Positions 61,186-64,000 of a stretch of DNA of 64,000 nucleotides are shown here, piece by piece. The stretch lies in contig JAEUKK010000116.1 of NCBI GenBank assembly GCA_016792625.1, forward strand, positions 62,001 to 126,000, read 5' to 3'. The notes below the pieces were generated by a model. That model saw nothing but the letters and a program-made list of their open reading frames with translations. It was not told where the DNA came from and made no database searches. A program made the position numbers and the translations under genes. The first letter of the stretch is position 1. Each line of letters begins with the position of its first letter. The DNA comes from Deltaproteobacteria bacterium. Lineage in GTDB: Bacteria; Myxococcota_A; UBA796; UBA2385.

Positions 61186-64000
61186 TCAGGCCCCGCCCGG
61201 CAGCTTGGCCCGCCCGTCGTCGACCACCGCCCGCCCCTCGGCGACCAGCCCGTCGAGGGCCTCGTCGAGCGCCTCGCGCACCTGCCGGCCGAGCTGGGCG
61301 AAGCCGAACTCGCGGCCCGCCGCGCGCAGCAGGTCGTCCACCGGCAGGTCGACCCCCTGGGCGAGCAGCCAGGCCAGGGCGGCGCGGCGCTCGGCCAGGG
61401 GCAGCTCACCGGCGGCCCGCGGGGCGGGCAGGGCCGGGTCGGAGCGGCGCCAGCCCGCCGCGGTGGCCGCGCGGGGGCCCGCCTCGGGCCAGTAGCAGTC
61501 GCCCTCGCGCACCAGCCCGGCGGCCGGGGCCAGGGCCTCGACCCGGGCCCGCAGCTTGGCGGTCAGCCGCTGGCCCCAGGCCGCGCCGAGGCGGCGGCAG
61601 AGCGCGTCGGGCACCCAGGGGGCCGCCGCGCCCAAGGCGCGCAGCTGGGCGATCACCAGGGCCTCGGCCTCGTCGTCATAGGCGCTGAGGCCGTCCGGCG
61701 CGGGATCGAGGGTCGGCTCCACATAGGGCTGCACCTCGGGCGGCAGGCGCCCGACCCGGGGGGCAGGCGGCGGCGCGGTCGGCGACCCCTCCGCCGCCGG
61801 TGCCGGCGCAAGGGCGGGCGCAGCGGCCGGCGGAGAGAGCGCCGCGGCGGCGGTGGCCGCGGCGGCTTCGGCCCGGGCGGCGGCGTCGGCGGCCTGCACG
61901 GACCGCAGCTCTGCTTCGATGCGGGCCAGCTCGGCGGTGGGGTCGAGCAGCCACTCGTGGGTCCACGCGGTCACGAGGCCCCAGCCCAGGCTCTGCAGCA
62001 CCAGCGCGCGCAGGTGGTCGCGCTCCTGGCTGAGCTTGCGGCTGTGCCACTGGGGCCCATCGTCGAGGATGGCGGCGAGGTAGCGGGCCGGGTCCTCGGG
62101 GTGCACGACCGCCAGCGGCAGGCGCAGCCCGGCCACGCCCACCTCGGCGTGCACGGTCCAGCCGGCGGCGCTGAGGCCCTGGGCCAGCGCGGCGCGCAGG
62201 CCGCCCCGGGGGGCGCTGACCGGGGGCCGCCCGTCGAGCGCCGCGCTGCCGCGGGCGGCGAAGTCGAGGAAGGCCCGCAGGTCGAGCACGCCGCGGGCGG
62301 TGGTGCGGCTCGGGTCGATCTGCTCGGCCCGCAGGGTCGAGACGACGTAGAGCCGCTCTTTGGCCCGGGTGATCGCCACGTTGAGCCGGCGCTCGCCGCC
62401 GCGGCGGTTCAGCGGGCCGAAGTTCATCCCCACCTTGCCCTCGGCGTCGGCCGCGTAGCCGATGGAGAAGATCATCACGTCCCGCTCATCGCCCTGGACG
62501 TTCTCGAGGTTCTTGATGAAGGCCCCCTCCTCGACCCCCTCGGCGAAGGCCGCGTCCAGCGAGGGGTCTTCGGCGCGGGCGGCGTCGACCAGGTCCTCGA
62601 CGAGGCGCTGCTGGGGCTGCGAGAAGGTGACCACGCCCACACTTTTGTGGGGGCGCTCGGCCAGCACCGCGCGCAGGATGGCCACCGCGCGCTCGGCCTC
62701 GGCCCGGTTGGTGCGCGCGCCGCCGCGGTCGTAGACGCCCTCAGGCACGGGGATGAGGTGCAGGCCCGGGCTGCGGGGCAGGGCCTCGGCGCTCGCGCCC
62801 GCGGTCGCCGCCGGGGGCACCGGCGCGGGGAAGGTGACCAGCCGGGCATCGTAGTAGCGCTGGTTCGAGAACGCGATCAGCGCCTCGTGGCGGCTGCGGT
62901 AGTGCCAGCGCAGGTCCAGCGCGGGCAGGCCGGCGCCGCGGGCCTCGGCGAGGATGCTCTCGGTGTCGACGAGGTCATCGTCCTCCACCGCCTCGTCCTC
63001 GCCCTCGGCCCGACCAAAGAAGGTGGTCGGCGGCAGCTGGCGGCTGTCGCCCACGACCACGACCTGCTGGCCGCGGGCGATGGCGCCGATCGCGTCCCAG
63101 GGCGGGATCTGCGAGGCCTCGTCGAAGACCACCACGTCAAAACGGGGCAGGCTGGGGTCGAGGTACTGGGCCACGCTCAGCGGGCTCATCAGCACGCAGG
63201 GCTTGAGGCGCAGCAGGGTGCCCCGGGCCTCGCGCACCAGGCGGCGGATGGCCATGTGGTTCTTCTGCAGGCTGAACTGGCGCCGCAGCAAGGCCATCTG
63301 GTCGCCGGGCGCGTCGATGGCCGGCGCAGAGGCGGCGAGGCGGGCGGCCAAGCGGTCGCGGTTGGCCCGCAGCAGCCCGCGCTCGGCGGCCCGGTAGGCG
63401 CCCACCGCCGCCGCCTGGCCCTCGGGCTGCAGCGCGGTCAGCAGGGCGCAGTCCGCCGAGGCCTCGCGCCACGCGGCCTCCAGCGCGGCCTTCTCGACCA
63501 GGGGGGCCAGCGGCGGGCGGGCGTCGGGCGCCGCCGCGCACCAGGGCTCGAGCGCCGGGCCCATGCCGAGCGCCAGCGCGGCCCCGCGGGCCTGCTGCAG
63601 CAGCGACCAGGGCCGCAGCGCGGGCAGGCCCGCCCGCAGCCGGCGCAGGGCGGCGGCGCGGCCGGGGTGCGCGCCCGGCCCAAAGAGCAGGGCCTCGTCG
63701 AGCTGCAGGGCGGCGGCGGCGGCGGCACGCGCGGATTGCAAGCCCGAGAGCGCGCTGGCCAGGGTGATCATCGCCTGGCCGGTCGGGCTGTCGGGCCGCA
63801 GACCGCCCGCGCCCGGGGCGGCCAAGGCGGCCAAGGTGTCGGCGGCGGCGCCCAGGGGCGCGCCCAAGGCGGCCTCCAGCGCGCGGGCCCGCGGGGGTAG
63901 GCCCTCGGCCCAGGTCGCGGCGGCCTGCAGCGCGGCCGGATCGGTCTCGGCCCCCCTCCAGAGCGCGCCGAGCTGGGCCACCCGGGTGGCCTGGGCGGCG
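61186..64000 (-). CDS. SF1 helicase with C-terminal REase-like and DUF3320-like domains, N-terminus cut by window edge
   Basis: About 938 residues are visible and the frame runs off the right edge, so the Walker A motif and the N-terminal domain are outside. Visible helicase motifs are VVFDEASQIPPWDAI (II), VVVGDSRQLPP (III), DLRWHYRSRHEALIAFSN (IV), NVQGDERDVMIFSIGYA (V) and RRLNVAITRAKERLYVV (VI). Then comes a Vsr/MTES_1575-like nuclease region with AVVHPEDPARYLAAILDDGPQWHS and RDHLRALVLQSLGWGLVTAWT. The C-terminal 200 residues resemble DUF3320. Such proteins occur in defence islands. No partner gene is visible here. Confidence 0.9.
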   Translation of the reverse strand, partial: AAQATRVAQLGALWRGAETDPAALQAAATWAEGLPPRARALEAALGAPLGAAADTLAALAAPGAGGLRPDSPTGQAMITLASALSGLQSARAAAAAALQLDEALLFGPGAHPGRAAALRRLRAGLPALRPWSLLQQARGAALALGMGPALEPWCAAAPDARPPLAPLVEKAALEAAWREASADCALLTALQPEGQAAAVGAYRAAERGLLRANRDRLAARLAASAPAIDAPGDQMALLRRQFSLQKNHMAIRRLVREARGTLLRLKPCVLMSPLSVAQYLDPSLPRFDVVVFDEASQIPPWDAIGAIARGQQVVVVGDSRQLPPTTFFGRAEGEDEAVEDDDLVDTESILAEARGAGLPALDLRWHYRSRHEALIAFSNQRYYDARLVTFPAPVPPAATAGASAEALPRSPGLHLIPVPEGVYDRGGARTNRAEAERAVAILRAVLAERPHKSVGVVTFSQPQQRLVEDLVDAARAEDPSLDAAFAEGVEEGAFIKNLENVQGDERDVMIFSIGYAADAEGKVGMNFGPLNRRGGERRLNVAITRAKERLYVVSTLRAEQIDPSRTTARGVLDLRAFLDFAARGSAALDGRPPVSAPRGGLRAALAQGLSAAGWTVHAEVGVAGLRLPLAVVHPEDPARYLAAILDDGPQWHSRKLSQERDHLRALVLQSLGWGLVTAWTHEWLLDPTAELARIEAELRSVQAADAAARAEAAAATAAAALSPPAAAPALAPAPAAEGSPTAPPPAPRVGRLPPEVQPYVEPTLDPAPDGLSAYDDEAEALVIAQLRALGAAAPWVPDALCRRLGAAWGQRLTAKLRARVEALAPAAGLVREGDCYWPEAGPRAATAAGWRRSDPALPAPRAAGELPLAERRAALAWLLAQGVDLPVDDLLRAAGREFGFAQLGRQVREALDEALDGLVAEGRAVVDDGRAKLPGGA

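Noticed and set aside
61018..63900. 960-residue open frame on the plus strand
   Set aside because: It is antisense to the clearly recognised helicase and has the Gly/Arg/Gln-rich composition of a shadow frame.

Overview
The window is 64 kb of very GC-rich, gene-dense DNA with almost no AT-rich or mobile sequence. It most resembles a Myxococcota (deltaproteobacterial) chromosome. The grounds are MopE-type Cys/Asp-rich repeats joined to an FG-GAP propeller, many lipoproteins with Asp/Gly/Ser-rich linkers after the lipobox, a BY-kinase exopolysaccharide system, and a LexA half-site of the Myxococcus type before an imuA-like gene. This assignment is inference from gene content. No rRNA, tRNA, CRISPR array, insertion sequence or prophage was found.

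Region 1 (about 1-33.3 kb) is a large exopolysaccharide locus of the Wzx/Wzy kind, interrupted by a few unrelated genes. It holds glycosyltransferases (GT4 twice, GT2, WecG/TagA), a UDP-GlcNAc 2-epimerase (wecB), an SDR sugar epimerase, a Wzx flippase, a WecA-type priming transferase, two O-antigen ligase/polymerase-like membrane proteins, a Wzc-type tyrosine autokinase, a Wza-type exporter and a GH20-like secreted glycosidase. Three sulfotransferases suggest that the polymer is sulfated. A B12-type radical SAM enzyme, thiG, a lipoprotein and the MopE/FG-GAP protein lie inside it. Two minus-strand chains with 4-base or 1-base stop/start overlaps (26694 to 22222, and 19996 to 14894) look like operons. 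Several convergent junctions carry strong hairpins, one of which covers both stop codons.

Region 2 (33.3-41.2 kb) has plsY, a TPR protein, a DUF3553-like protein, then a fatty-acid module (3-hydroxyacyl-CoA dehydrogenase, enoyl-CoA hydratase, acyl-CoA dehydrogenase) followed by a tiny AAA+ protein. A secreted, internally duplicated protein overlaps that AAA+ gene tail to tail.

Region 3 (41.4-55.1 kb, all plus strand) begins with the most unusual gene, a 1707-residue protein. It joins a long soluble N-terminal region, a cellulose-synthase-like GT2 with its membrane helices, and an ArnT/PMT-like GT-C domain. After it come a response-regulator/metallo-beta-lactamase fusion, a 30-residue membrane peptide, a DUF2252 lipoprotein, an orphan ImuA-like protein, an alpha/beta-hydrolase lipoprotein and a sulfatase-fold lipoprotein with Thr at the nucleophile position.

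Region 4 (55.1-64 kb) has an arsenosugar pair (ArsS radical SAM and its peroxidase-like partner), a lipase-like lipoprotein, a Uma2 nuclease-fold protein, a cation diffusion facilitator and arginase. A degenerate 43-bp tandem array follows, and then a large SF1 helicase/nuclease of a type often seen in defence settings, cut by the right edge.
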